DNA from: Bacillota bacterium
GTDB lineage: Bacteria > Bacillota > Clostridia > Lachnospirales > Lachnospiraceae
DNA length: 64,000 bases
NCBI GenBank assembly: GCA_023402845.1
Contig: JAEYFP010000007.1
Span: forward strand, 1 to 64,000
Reading direction: 5' to 3'
A program made the position numbers and the translations under genes. The notes below the pieces were generated by a model. That model did no database searches and was not told the origin of the DNA. It saw nothing but the letters and a program-made list of their open reading frames with translations. Positions 8,972 to 17,278 of the stretch are shown here, piece by piece (the first letter of the stretch is position 1; the number at the start of each line of letters is the position of its first letter).

Positions 8972-9087
8972 CCTGCTTCCTTCCTGCATTCTTTATTCCA
9001 ATCCGCACCCGCCCAAAGAGCGTCACCGATCCATTCATGAATATTCCGAACAGTTTTCAAAATGCCTGCAAGTCTAATAACCATCAT
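8968..9087 (-). CDS. Possible 39-aa ORF after valS
   Basis: ATGATG at 9087-9082 opens a 39-codon frame (MMVIRLAGILKTV) whose TGA overlaps the ATG of the next small gene (ATGA). The overlap suggests translational coupling, but there is no good ribosome binding site of its own. It could be spurious. Confidence 0.3.
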   Translation of the reverse strand: MMVIRLAGILKTVRNIHEWIGDALWAGADWNKECRKEAG

Positions 9088-9111
9088 ACTAATTTTTCTG
9101 ATAAAAATCAA

Positions 9112-11835
9112 TCACCTTTCTAACAAGTTCAGCCGTTCCCTTACCTGCTCCATCATTTGCGTATATTTTTCGAGCTTTTCCCGCTCCTCGCGAATTTTCT
9201 CAGCCGGTGCTTTACTTGTAAATTTCTCGTTTCCAAGCATCCCGTTTACACGTGCAAGCTCTCCTGCCAGCCGCTTTTCCTCCTTTTGCAGACGTTCGAT
9301 TTCCTGCTTGATGTCAACAAGCTCCGCAAATGGAATATAGATGGAAGCATTCGGAATTACAACAGAAACCGCATCCTCCGCAATTCCTTTCTTATCCTGC
9401 TGCAGCGTCACATCAGAAGCAAAGGAAAGGGATGCAAAGAACAGCTTACCTTCCTCAAAAACCTGCAGCAGCTCCTCGCTTTCGGATACAACAACTACAT
9501 GTGCCTTCCTGCTCGGCGGCACATTCATTCCCGTGCGCACGTTTCTGACTCCCCGAACAGCCTCCTTAATCAGCTCAATTGCCTTCTCTTCTTCTGCAAA
9601 ATCCCGTTCTGAAGTGAACAGGGGCCAAGCTGAAATCATAATGGATTCCTCATCGCTCTGAAGCGTGCAAAAAATTTCCTCGGTAATAAACGGCATGTAA
9701 GGATGCAAAAGCTTTAATGCATCAATCAGCACGGCACGCAGCGTATACAACGCCGCATTCTGGGAAATCGCATCTTTGCTGTTATACAACCTCGGCTTTA
9801 CCATCTCGATATACCAGTCACAGAATTCATCCCAAATAAAATCATACACCTTCTGTACGGCAATGCCGAGTTCATAGCCCTCCATATTGTCCGTGACTTC
9901 CTTTACGACATGATTCAGCTTGGACAGAATCCACCTATCAACCGGTTCCAAGCTTGCACTGTCCGGCTTCGTGACTGTCTTTCCTTCTACATTCATCATA
10001 ATAAAGCGGGAAGCATTCCAAACCTTATTCGCAAAATTCCTGCTCGCCTCCACGCGTTCATAGTAAAAACGCATATCGTTACCCGGTGCATTGCCTGTCA
10101 TCAACGTCATACGCAGTGCATCGGCACCGTACTGGCCGATAACCTCAAGCGGATCGATCCCGTTTCCTAAGGATTTACTCATTTTGCGGCCCAGCGAGTC
10201 CCGTACAAGCCCATGGATCAGCACCGTATGAAACGGCGAATGTCCGGTATGTTCAATTCCCGAGAATACCATTCGAATAACCCAAAAGAAAATAATATCA
10301 TAACCCGTCACAAGCACATCAGTCGGATAAAAATAATCCAGATCTTCCGTTTTTTCAGGCCAGCCAAGTGTCGAAAAGGGCCAAAGTGCCGAGGAAAACC
10401 ACGTATCCAACGTATCCTCTTCCTGTTTCATCCTTTTGCACCCGCATCTTAGACAGCTCTCCGGTGCTTCTCTTCCGACGAAAAGTTCTCCGCAGTCTTC
10501 ACAGTAATAAGCCGGAATCCGGTGACCCCACCAGAGCTGCCGGCTGATGCACCAATCCCTGATATTTTCCAGCCAGTGCAAATATACCTTATCAAAACGC
10601 TCCGGTACAAACGCAAGCGTTCCGACCGGCGTCTGCCCCCCGTCTCTTTTTGCCTTTAATACCTCGATTGCGGGCTTTGCAAGCTCCTCCATCGCTACAA
10701 ACCACTGCAGCTTTGCCATCGGTTCTATCGTACAGCCGCATCGGTCATGTGTACCCACATTATGAGAATGATCCTCAATTTTTTCAAGCAGTCCCTGCGC
10801 AGTTAATTCAGCAACCATCTGCTTTCTCGCTTCATAGCGTTCCAGTCCCGTATATCGGCCTCCCGCTTCATTAATTGTGGCATCATCATTCATTACATTG
10901 ATCAATTCAAGATTATGACGTTTTCCGACTTCGAAATCATTCGGATCATGCGCCGGCGTAATCTTTACGACACCCGTCCCAAATTCCTGATCTACATACG
11001 AATCTGAAATAACCGGTATTTCCTTATTGACAAGCGGAAGAAGCACTTTTTTCCCAACAAGGCCCCGATAACGCGTATCCTCCGGATTAACGGCAAGGGC
11101 CGTATCACCGAGCATAGTTTCAGGTCTTGTCGTCGCTACGATGACATAGTTTTCAGGCTTCCCCTGTTCGGGCTTTCTGCCCTCAATTGCCGCCTTTGCT
11201 TCCTCTGTCCCTGCAATCGGATATTTGATGTGCCAAAAATGACCTGCCTGCTCCTCGTGCTCTACCTCTGCGTCGGAAATGGTCGTCCGGCATACGGGGC
11301 ACCAGTTAACAATCCGGCTGCCTTTATAAATATAACCCTTATGATAGAGACTGATAAAAACCTCTTCCACCGCTTTGGAGCAGCCCTCATCCATCGTAAA
11401 GCGTTCTCTGTCCCAGTCACAGGAGGAACCTATTTTCTTTAACTGATCCACGATGGCGCGGCCGTACTCCTCTCTCCACTCCCATGTCCTCTTTAAAAAT
11501 CCTTCTCTGCCAAGCTCGGCCTTATCAATGCCTTCATCCTTCAGGGCAGACGTCACCTTTACCTCGGTTGAAATCGCCGCATGATCCGTTCCCGGTACCC
11601 AAAGCGCATTATAGCCCTGCATCCGCTTAAAACGAATCAGGATATCCTGCATCGTATTGTCAAGCGCATGTCCCATATGCAGCCGGCCCGTAATGTTCGG
11701 GGGCGGCATTACAATCGTGAACGGCTTTTTGCTCCTGTCGATTTCTGCATGAAAATATTTTTTATCAAGCCATTTCTGATACAGCCTGTCCTCCAACCCA
11801 TGTGGATCGTATGTTTTTTCCAGTTCCTTACTCAT
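9112..11835 (-). CDS. valS: Valyl-tRNA synthetase
   Basis: 907 residues, class I aminoacyl-tRNA synthetase charging tRNA-Val. The HIGH-type motif is HMGH at 53-56, and KMSKS occurs in GRKMSKSLGNG. The connective editing domain contains ATTRPETMLGDTA, and the C terminus is the coiled-coil ValS tail (REEREKLEKYTQMMEQVRE). ATG 11835 has GAGGAAAA upstream. Control by uncharged tRNA-Val is indicated by the T-box leader at 11979-12221. Confidence 0.98.
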   Translation of the reverse strand: MSKELEKTYDPHGLEDRLYQKWLDKKYFHAEIDRSKKPFTIVMPPPNITGRLHMGHALDNTMQDILIRFKRMQGYNALWVPGTDHAAISTEVKVTSALKDEGIDKAELGREGFLKRTWEWREEYGRAIVDQLKKIGSSCDWDRERFTMDEGCSKAVEEVFISLYHKGYIYKGSRIVNWCPVCRTTISDAEVEHEEQAGHFWHIKYPIAGTEEAKAAIEGRKPEQGKPENYVIVATTRPETMLGDTALAVNPEDTRYRGLVGKKVLLPLVNKEIPVISDSYVDQEFGTGVVKITPAHDPNDFEVGKRHNLELINVMNDDATINEAGGRYTGLERYEARKQMVAELTAQGLLEKIEDHSHNVGTHDRCGCTIEPMAKLQWFVAMEELAKPAIEVLKAKRDGGQTPVGTLAFVPERFDKVYLHWLENIRDWCISRQLWWGHRIPAYYCEDCGELFVGREAPESCLRCGCKRMKQEEDTLDTWFSSALWPFSTLGWPEKTEDLDYFYPTDVLVTGYDIIFFWVIRMVFSGIEHTGHSPFHTVLIHGLVRDSLGRKMSKSLGNGIDPLEVIGQYGADALRMTLMTGNAPGNDMRFYYERVEASRNFANKVWNASRFIMMNVEGKTVTKPDSASLEPVDRWILSKLNHVVKEVTDNMEGYELGIAVQKVYDFIWDEFCDWYIEMVKPRLYNSKDAISQNAALYTLRAVLIDALKLLHPYMPFITEEIFCTLQSDEESIMISAWPLFTSERDFAEEEKAIELIKEAVRGVRNVRTGMNVPPSRKAHVVVVSESEELLQVFEEGKLFFASLSFASDVTLQQDKKGIAEDAVSVVIPNASIYIPFAELVDIKQEIERLQKEEKRLAGELARVNGMLGNEKFTSKAPAEKIREEREKLEKYTQMMEQVRERLNLLER

Positions 11836-11891
11836 TTGTTTTCCTCCATATTATTTATTTAATAGGAAAATCCATAGGAATTGCGGTCAAA

Positions 11892-11982
11892 TACTCCGGC
11901 AGCACAGCTTTTGTTCCGCGCGCGGGCGCACCATAAAATTTTATTATAAAGGAAATTCGGAAGAATTTCCTTTATAATAAAA
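11892..11982. repeat. Dispersed intergenic hairpin element, copy B
   Basis: A 44-nt almost perfect hairpin (11939-11982; arms with GGAAATTC and GAATTTCC) is joined to a GC-rich arm and ACTCCGGCAGCACAGC. It lies between the T-box terminator and the valS ATG, immediately after the terminator T-run, the same relation to a terminator as copy A. Confidence 0.7.
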
Positions 11983-12221
11983 AAGCCCTTGCCACACCTA
12001 TAGCAAGGGCGAATTTTCGCGGTACCACCTTGATTTATCACTTGTTCCGTAACGTGGATAAGACGGATATCTTTATCACATTGTGATCTGTCTAAAGATA
12101 CCGGTTCAAAAGCTACCTTCCGCATGTTCCCTCCGGACAGCCTTTCAGCCGGCGGACCGCCCTCTCTGATGAGTTTCCATGCATACTCCTCTTTCTCACA
12201 ACCGTTTGTATTCCTTCAATT
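11979..12221 (-). promoter_or_regulatory. T-box leader of valS
   Basis: The T-box consensus AAGGTGGTACCGCG lies at 12031-12018 on the minus strand. It is followed by a GCCCTTGC/GCAAGGGC hairpin and six Ts (12010-11979), the intrinsic terminator. Upstream Stem I contains a GTA valine triplet at 12116-12114 in the expected specifier neighbourhood (GGTAGCTTTTGAACC). Uncharged tRNA-Val pairing should stabilise the antiterminator and permit valS transcription. Confidence 0.92.
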
Positions 12222-12227
12222 TTATTT

Positions 12228-12256
12228 ATCATAATAAAGAATGCACCATTTGTCAA
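12228..12256 (-). promoter_or_regulatory. Sigma-A promoter of the valS T-box operon
   Basis: Minus-strand TTGACA (12256-12251), 17-nt spacer and TATGAT (12233-12228). This places the transcript start at about 12221, just ahead of the T-box Stem I. Confidence 0.85.
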
Positions 12257-12295
12257 ATACTTTTAAGATTTGATACGGGTATCCCGCAATTCTTA

Positions 12296-13738
12296 TTAGA
12301 TACCGACAGAGCTGCTGCCGACAACCTCTACCTTAATCAGGTTCGTATATCCTTGCGTATCCACCGGAACACCTGCCGTAACGACAACCTTGTCGCCGTC
12401 CTCTACCATATCGAGCTTCTTCGCACAGTCGATGCCGTGACGCAGCAAATCATTGGCTGTGTTCTGGAACAGCGCCAACACCGGCGTTACCCCCCAGGAG
12501 AGCGCAAGCTGGTGGAATGTCTTTTCCGAATAAGTAGCAGCAATGATCGGAGATTGCGGGCGGTATTTGGAAATAATTCTTGCAGTTCTTCCGCTTCTCG
12601 TAATTGCGATAATTGCCTTTGCATGCAGATCCCTCGCCGCACGGCACGCCGCGTCGCAAATAGCGTCAGGCGTCGTCGCATTGATGTCAATCTCATAGCG
12701 TTTATCCGCATAAAGTTTCATATCAAACATATCATGTTCCGCCTGATTTGCGATCTTCGCCATTGCTTGAACGGCCTGTATCGGATATTTTCCCATTGCG
12801 GTCTCCCCTGAAAGCATCACCGCGGAGGTCCCGTCAAACACCGCATTGGCAACATCGGTAATTTCCGCTCTCGTTGGATTCGGATGCTCAATCATCGATT
12901 CCAGCATCTGTGTCGCGGTAATTGCCATCTTGCCCTCCTGATAGCAGCGCTTGATAAAACGCTTTTGGATACCGGGCAGGCGTTCAAACTCGACCTCTAC
13001 ACCCATATCGCCTCTCGCTACCATAATACCGTCGGAATGTGCGAGGATTTCTTCAAAATTGTCCACACCCTCCGTATTTTCAATTTTGGAAATAATTTTA
13101 ATATCATGTCCGCCATGATAATCAATGTATTTCCGAAGTTCAATAACGTCCTCTTTTCTTCTGACAAAGGAGGCTGCGATAAAATCCACCTTCTGCTCAA
13201 TGCCAAAACGCACATCCTCTTTATCCTGCTCACTCATATACGGCATCTGCAGCTTAATGCACGGAATATTCACACCCTTGTGGTTGCTGATTTTTCCGCC
13301 ATGGATGATCGTACAGTTGATATCCGTATCCTTGCAGGAATCGACACGCAGCTCGATGTTCCCGTCATCCAGCAGTACTTTATTTCCTTTGCTAAGCTGT
13401 GCAGGAAGATCCTTGTAGGTAACAGTCACACACTTCTTTGTTCCTTCTATTTCTTTTACTGTCAGAGTAAATGCATCGCCGTCCTCAAGAATCTCAAATT
13501 CATTTTTAAAATTTCCGATTCGTATTTCCGGTCCTCTCGTATCAAGAAGAACAGCCGCTGCCACATCCATTCTATCCCTCACCGCCCGGAACATCTCAAT
13601 AGATTCTTTATGATATTCATGCGTTCCATGTGAAAAGTTCAATCTTACAACATTCAAGCCGCTTTCAATCAGCTTTTGAATCATCTCCGGACTTCTGCTC
13701 GCAGGTCCTAACGTACATACTATCTTTGTTTTTCTCAT
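12296..13738 (-). CDS. pyk: Pyruvate kinase
   Basis: 480 residues. It converts phosphoenolpyruvate and ADP to pyruvate and ATP. Family features in order: MRKTKIVCTLGPAS at the start, VVRLNFSHG, LLDTRGPEIR, the catalytic-lysine region ISKIENTEGV, VARGDMGVE, ATQMLESMI and the C-terminal allosteric domain. It lacks the extra PEP-utiliser domain found in many Bacillus pyruvate kinases. ATG 13738 follows GGGAGAG; an upstream in-frame extension to 13771 is not needed. It is transcribed alone from the promoter at 13799-13827. Confidence 0.97.
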   Translation of the reverse strand: MRKTKIVCTLGPASRSPEMIQKLIESGLNVVRLNFSHGTHEYHKESIEMFRAVRDRMDVAAAVLLDTRGPEIRIGNFKNEFEILEDGDAFTLTVKEIEGTKKCVTVTYKDLPAQLSKGNKVLLDDGNIELRVDSCKDTDINCTIIHGGKISNHKGVNIPCIKLQMPYMSEQDKEDVRFGIEQKVDFIAASFVRRKEDVIELRKYIDYHGGHDIKIISKIENTEGVDNFEEILAHSDGIMVARGDMGVEVEFERLPGIQKRFIKRCYQEGKMAITATQMLESMIEHPNPTRAEITDVANAVFDGTSAVMLSGETAMGKYPIQAVQAMAKIANQAEHDMFDMKLYADKRYEIDINATTPDAICDAACRAARDLHAKAIIAITRSGRTARIISKYRPQSPIIAATYSEKTFHQLALSWGVTPVLALFQNTANDLLRHGIDCAKKLDMVEDGDKVVVTAGVPVDTQGYTNLIKVEVVGSSSVGI

Positions 13739-13798
13739 TCTACTCTGCTCTCCCTTTTTAACGATCAGCATTCAATTCTCTCGGTTTCACAAACAATT

Positions 13799-13827
13799 AT
13801 ATTATCAGATATTTGATAAAAATGCAA
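13799..13827 (-). promoter_or_regulatory. Putative sigma-A promoter of pyk
   Basis: Minus-strand TTGCAT (13827-13822), 17-nt spacer and TAATAT (13804-13799), about 60 nt upstream of the pyk ATG. An overlapping TATAAT 3 nt downstream could be the real -10. Confidence 0.6.
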
Positions 13828-13863
13828 CAGCACCAAAAAAAGTTCACAATTTATTAATTTATT

Positions 13864-15942
13864 CTAGATTGCTATATAGACAAGCACAGCGGCACTTCTT
13901 GCCCCAAGCATCAGCCTGTCGGACATAAGAATTTTCTTCTGAAACGGATTCTCCTGCGCCGTATCCACGACAAGCTTCCATTTTCCGCAGCCATGCAAAT
14001 CAGGCAGCACCAGTTCCCGGGACTCCCAATAGGTATTGAAAGCCGCATAAACAATATCGTCCTTTGCCTGACTGCGGCCCGCAAACATGACTGCCACCTG
14101 CTTGCTTTCCCATGAGAACTCCGATACAAACGGTTTGCTGCCGTGTGTGCTGATTTGCGGAAAGCCGAGTGAACAGGGCTCCAGTCTCTTACGCAGCACC
14201 GCGTGCGATTTTCGAAAACAGATCATAAACTTGAAAAATTCGAAAAGCTCCCGGTTTTCCTCAATCAACCCCCAATCCAGCCATGAAATCTCATTATCCT
14301 GACAATACGGATTGTTGTTGCCCAACTGGGTATTCCCAAATTCGTCTCCGGCATAGAACATCGGCGTGCCCATGCTGCAAAACAAGCTCACACAAGCATT
14401 TTTGATCATGCGCCTGCGAAGCGAAAGAACCTCTTCGTTCTGTGTTGGTCCCTCTTCGCCGCAGTTCCACGAATTCCCGTTATCATCACCATCCGTATTT
14501 TCCCAGCCGTTCGCTTCGTTATGCTTCCGATTATACGCATACAGATCGTAAAGAGTAAAGCCGTCATGACAGGTCAGAAAATTTACCGACGCATTGCGTC
14601 CGCGTGATTCCTCGGGATACAGGTCCGCGGAGCCGGTCAGCCGCAGCGCTGCTGCCTGTGCCATTCCGTCGTCTCCCTTCAAAAAACGGCGCATGTCGTC
14701 CCTGTATTTTCCGTTCCATTCCGCCCAGCGGTTCCACGACGGAAAGCTTCCCACCTGATAGAGTCCTCCCGCATCCCACGCCTCCGCAATCAGCTTGACA
14801 TCACCTAAAATCGGATCAAATGCCAGACTCTGCAAAAGCGGCGGCTTGCTCATCGGAGAACCGTCTTCATTCCTTCCCAGGATCGAAGCAAGATCAAACC
14901 GAAAACCATCCACTCTGTAGTTGATGACCCAGTAGCGCAGACACTCCAATATCATCTGCTGCACAATCGGATGATTGCAATTGAGTGTATTGCCGCAGCC
15001 GCTGAAATTGTAATAATGCCCGTCCGGAGCCAGCATATAGTAAATGTTATTATCCACTCCTTTAAAGGAAAAGAACGGACCAAACTCATTTCCCTCTCCG
15101 GTGTGATTGAACACAACATCAAGAATGACTTCAATGCCGTTTTCGTTCAGGGCCTTAATCAGCTCCTTTAACTCCCGGCCTTCATAATTCTGCTCACGCT
15201 CCGAGCTGTAGCATGTATTTGGCGCAAAGAAACTGACAGTATTATAACCCCAGCACTCCAACAGTTCCTTTCCATCGATTTCCCGTCGGTTCAGCATTTC
15301 ATTGAATTCAAATACCGGCATCAGTTCGACGCAGTTGACCCCAAGGGAACGCAGATAAGGGATTTTTTCCTTAATGCCGTCAAATGTGCCGGGTGCGCTT
15401 ACTCCGGAGGAACTATGCCGTGTAAAGTTACGCACATGCATCTCGTAAATGATCAAATCCTCCATCGGGATATGCGGCTGCTTTGTGTCACCCCAGTCAA
15501 AATTATTTTTAACAACACGTGCTTTATAAAAATCGCTGTCATCAAACTTTTCGCCCCATATGCTCTGTCCCGTAACAGCACGCGCATATGGATCAAGAAT
15601 ATATTTTTTTTTGTCAAACAGCAGTCCCTTTGGCGGATCATACGGTCCGTCAAAGCAATAGGCGTATTCGATATCTTCGATATCCAAACCGTAGACAAAC
15701 ATCGAAAAGGTATGGCCAATACGATAATGCCTCGGAAATTTCAGTATGGCAAACGGCTCCGACTCTCTGTGATGAAACAATACAAGACTGCAGTCTGTCG
15801 CATTATGGGAATGCACGGTAAAACTCACACCATGCAGAAACGCCGTCGCTCCGTTTACATCAAAAAATCCCGGTCGCACCGGAAACCCGCTGATCTCATC
15901 CAGCGGCTGTAACTTGTTTGTTACATAAAGCTCTCTTTTCAA
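13864..15942 (-). CDS. GH13 glycogen debranching enzyme (GlgX/isoamylase type)
   Basis: 692 residues. It cleaves alpha-1,6 branches in glycogen or similar glucans. An N-terminal CBM48-like domain (~15-120) is followed by the GH13 barrel: DVVFNHTGEG, nucleophile in VDGFRFDLAS, acid/base Glu in LIAEAWDAGG, and FLTCHDGFTL. The C-terminal beta domain completes it. The start is TTG at 15942, with AAAGGAG 9 nt upstream. It could be GlgX or TreX-like; no glgA/B/C/P genes are in the window. Confidence 0.9.
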   Translation of the reverse strand: MKRELYVTNKLQPLDEISGFPVRPGFFDVNGATAFLHGVSFTVHSHNATDCSLVLFHHRESEPFAILKFPRHYRIGHTFSMFVYGLDIEDIEYAYCFDGPYDPPKGLLFDKKKYILDPYARAVTGQSIWGEKFDDSDFYKARVVKNNFDWGDTKQPHIPMEDLIIYEMHVRNFTRHSSSGVSAPGTFDGIKEKIPYLRSLGVNCVELMPVFEFNEMLNRREIDGKELLECWGYNTVSFFAPNTCYSSEREQNYEGRELKELIKALNENGIEVILDVVFNHTGEGNEFGPFFSFKGVDNNIYYMLAPDGHYYNFSGCGNTLNCNHPIVQQMILECLRYWVINYRVDGFRFDLASILGRNEDGSPMSKPPLLQSLAFDPILGDVKLIAEAWDAGGLYQVGSFPSWNRWAEWNGKYRDDMRRFLKGDDGMAQAAALRLTGSADLYPEESRGRNASVNFLTCHDGFTLYDLYAYNRKHNEANGWENTDGDDNGNSWNCGEEGPTQNEEVLSLRRRMIKNACVSLFCSMGTPMFYAGDEFGNTQLGNNNPYCQDNEISWLDWGLIEENRELFEFFKFMICFRKSHAVLRKRLEPCSLGFPQISTHGSKPFVSEFSWESKQVAVMFAGRSQAKDDIVYAAFNTYWESRELVLPDLHGCGKWKLVVDTAQENPFQKKILMSDRLMLGARSAAVLVYIAI

Positions 15943-15958
15943 AATAAATGCTCCTTTA

Positions 15959-17252
15959 TCAAACGACTACACGGTTTCTTCCGCCTTCTTTTCCCTGATA
16001 CAGCTTCTCATCCGCTTCTTTGATCTGAAGGTTGATGGGCACATCTGTCTGACTTTTCGCAACACCAAAAGTCATCGTAACTGTGTGCGCTTTCCCCTCA
16101 TGAAAAACCTTAGTGTCTCTGATCACCTGCAGAAGCTTATTTGTATCAACTCCGACGGAAATCATATCCTTATTTTCAAATACAAGCAGAAATTCCTCAC
16201 CGCCCCAACGCGCGGCAAAGCCCCTGCCGCGCATTTCATTATCCAGCACACGCGAGATTTCTTTTAAGACAATATCTCCGCATGCATGTCCAAAATTATC
16301 GTTAAATTTTTTAAAGAAATCGATATCACCGAGCACGATTACAAAAGGGCTGCCATTTGCCCTAATTTCATCCAACTTTTTTTTCCGCGCTTCTCCTATT
16401 ATAAAGACCGGTCAGTGCATCCCGCTCAATCAGCCCTCGAAGCGACATTTGCAGGGTCACGGTAAGTCTGCCCATTTCGCCAAGCTCATCCTCCCTTAAC
16501 GACACAAGCGGATCCAACTCCGATTTCAGATTGCCAAGGGAAATATCTTTTAAGAAATCCATCATCTTTTTAATTACCATAACCATTCTCGATGCAAATC
16601 GGATGATGAACCATGCCGTAACAAGCAAGGTCAGAATCATAATTGCAAGGTTTTTATAAACAGCCCCATTTACGCCCTCTGTGATCTTTTCCGCCGGCTT
16701 TGCAACTCCGATCATACCCAGGCATACCTCGCCGTCCTTTGAGAAAATGGGCTGATAATAGGCAAAATAATGAACGCCGTTGACCTTTATATTATCGAAA
16801 AAATGAGGCTCCTTCTTCTCAAGAACCTCTCTTACAATCTGCATGTTTGCTCCGGTATTGGTAAAACGGCCGTCAGTCTCATCCCGAAGCGTCGTCATAA
16901 GACGTGTATCATAGAAAAAAAGAGAAATTTCCACATTGGAATCTTTTTTGATTTTATCAATAAGAACAGAATCTCCGTTCAATAAATGGTCTCCTTTATA
17001 ATAGGAAATGTCTGTGCCTTCAAGCACAACGTGATAGTCTCCTGGATACATCACATCAAACGCCGACAATACGGAGATTCCTACATTTTTGAGATTACTT
17101 GCCGCCTCCGCCCGAATACTGGATGAAAGCGTTTTAGAGCTGTAAATGATCATGATCAGTCCAAACAAAAAAAGAGGCAGCAAAGTCATGTATAAAAACG
17201 TGGCATATAAACTTTTAGAACCGGTTCTATGAATTCTCTCAAGCTTCTTCAT
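15959..17252 (-). pseudogene. Sensor diguanylate cyclase split by a frameshift in an A8 run
   Basis: The 5' part (17252-16368) encodes a membrane sensor: TM helix ~18-40, extracytoplasmic Cache-like domain ~45-195, second TM ~200-222, HAMP, and the start of a GGDEF domain (DALTGLYNRR). It ends prematurely at a TGA. The next frame (16375-15959) continues exactly with the rest of the GGDEF domain, including WGGEEF. Removing one A from the eight-A run (minus strand, 16384-16377) joins them as one ~430-residue protein that would make cyclic di-GMP. It may be a true mutation, a sequencing error, phase variation or transcriptional slippage. Confidence 0.85.
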
Positions 17253-17278
17253 TGGCTTTCCTTCTATTCTATTTTATT

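Noticed and set aside
12179..13633. Long open frames on the plus strand opposite pyruvate kinase (12179-12811 and 12884-13633)
   Set aside because: Both are antisense shadows of pyk and its flank, lack ribosome binding sites and give no recognisable protein.
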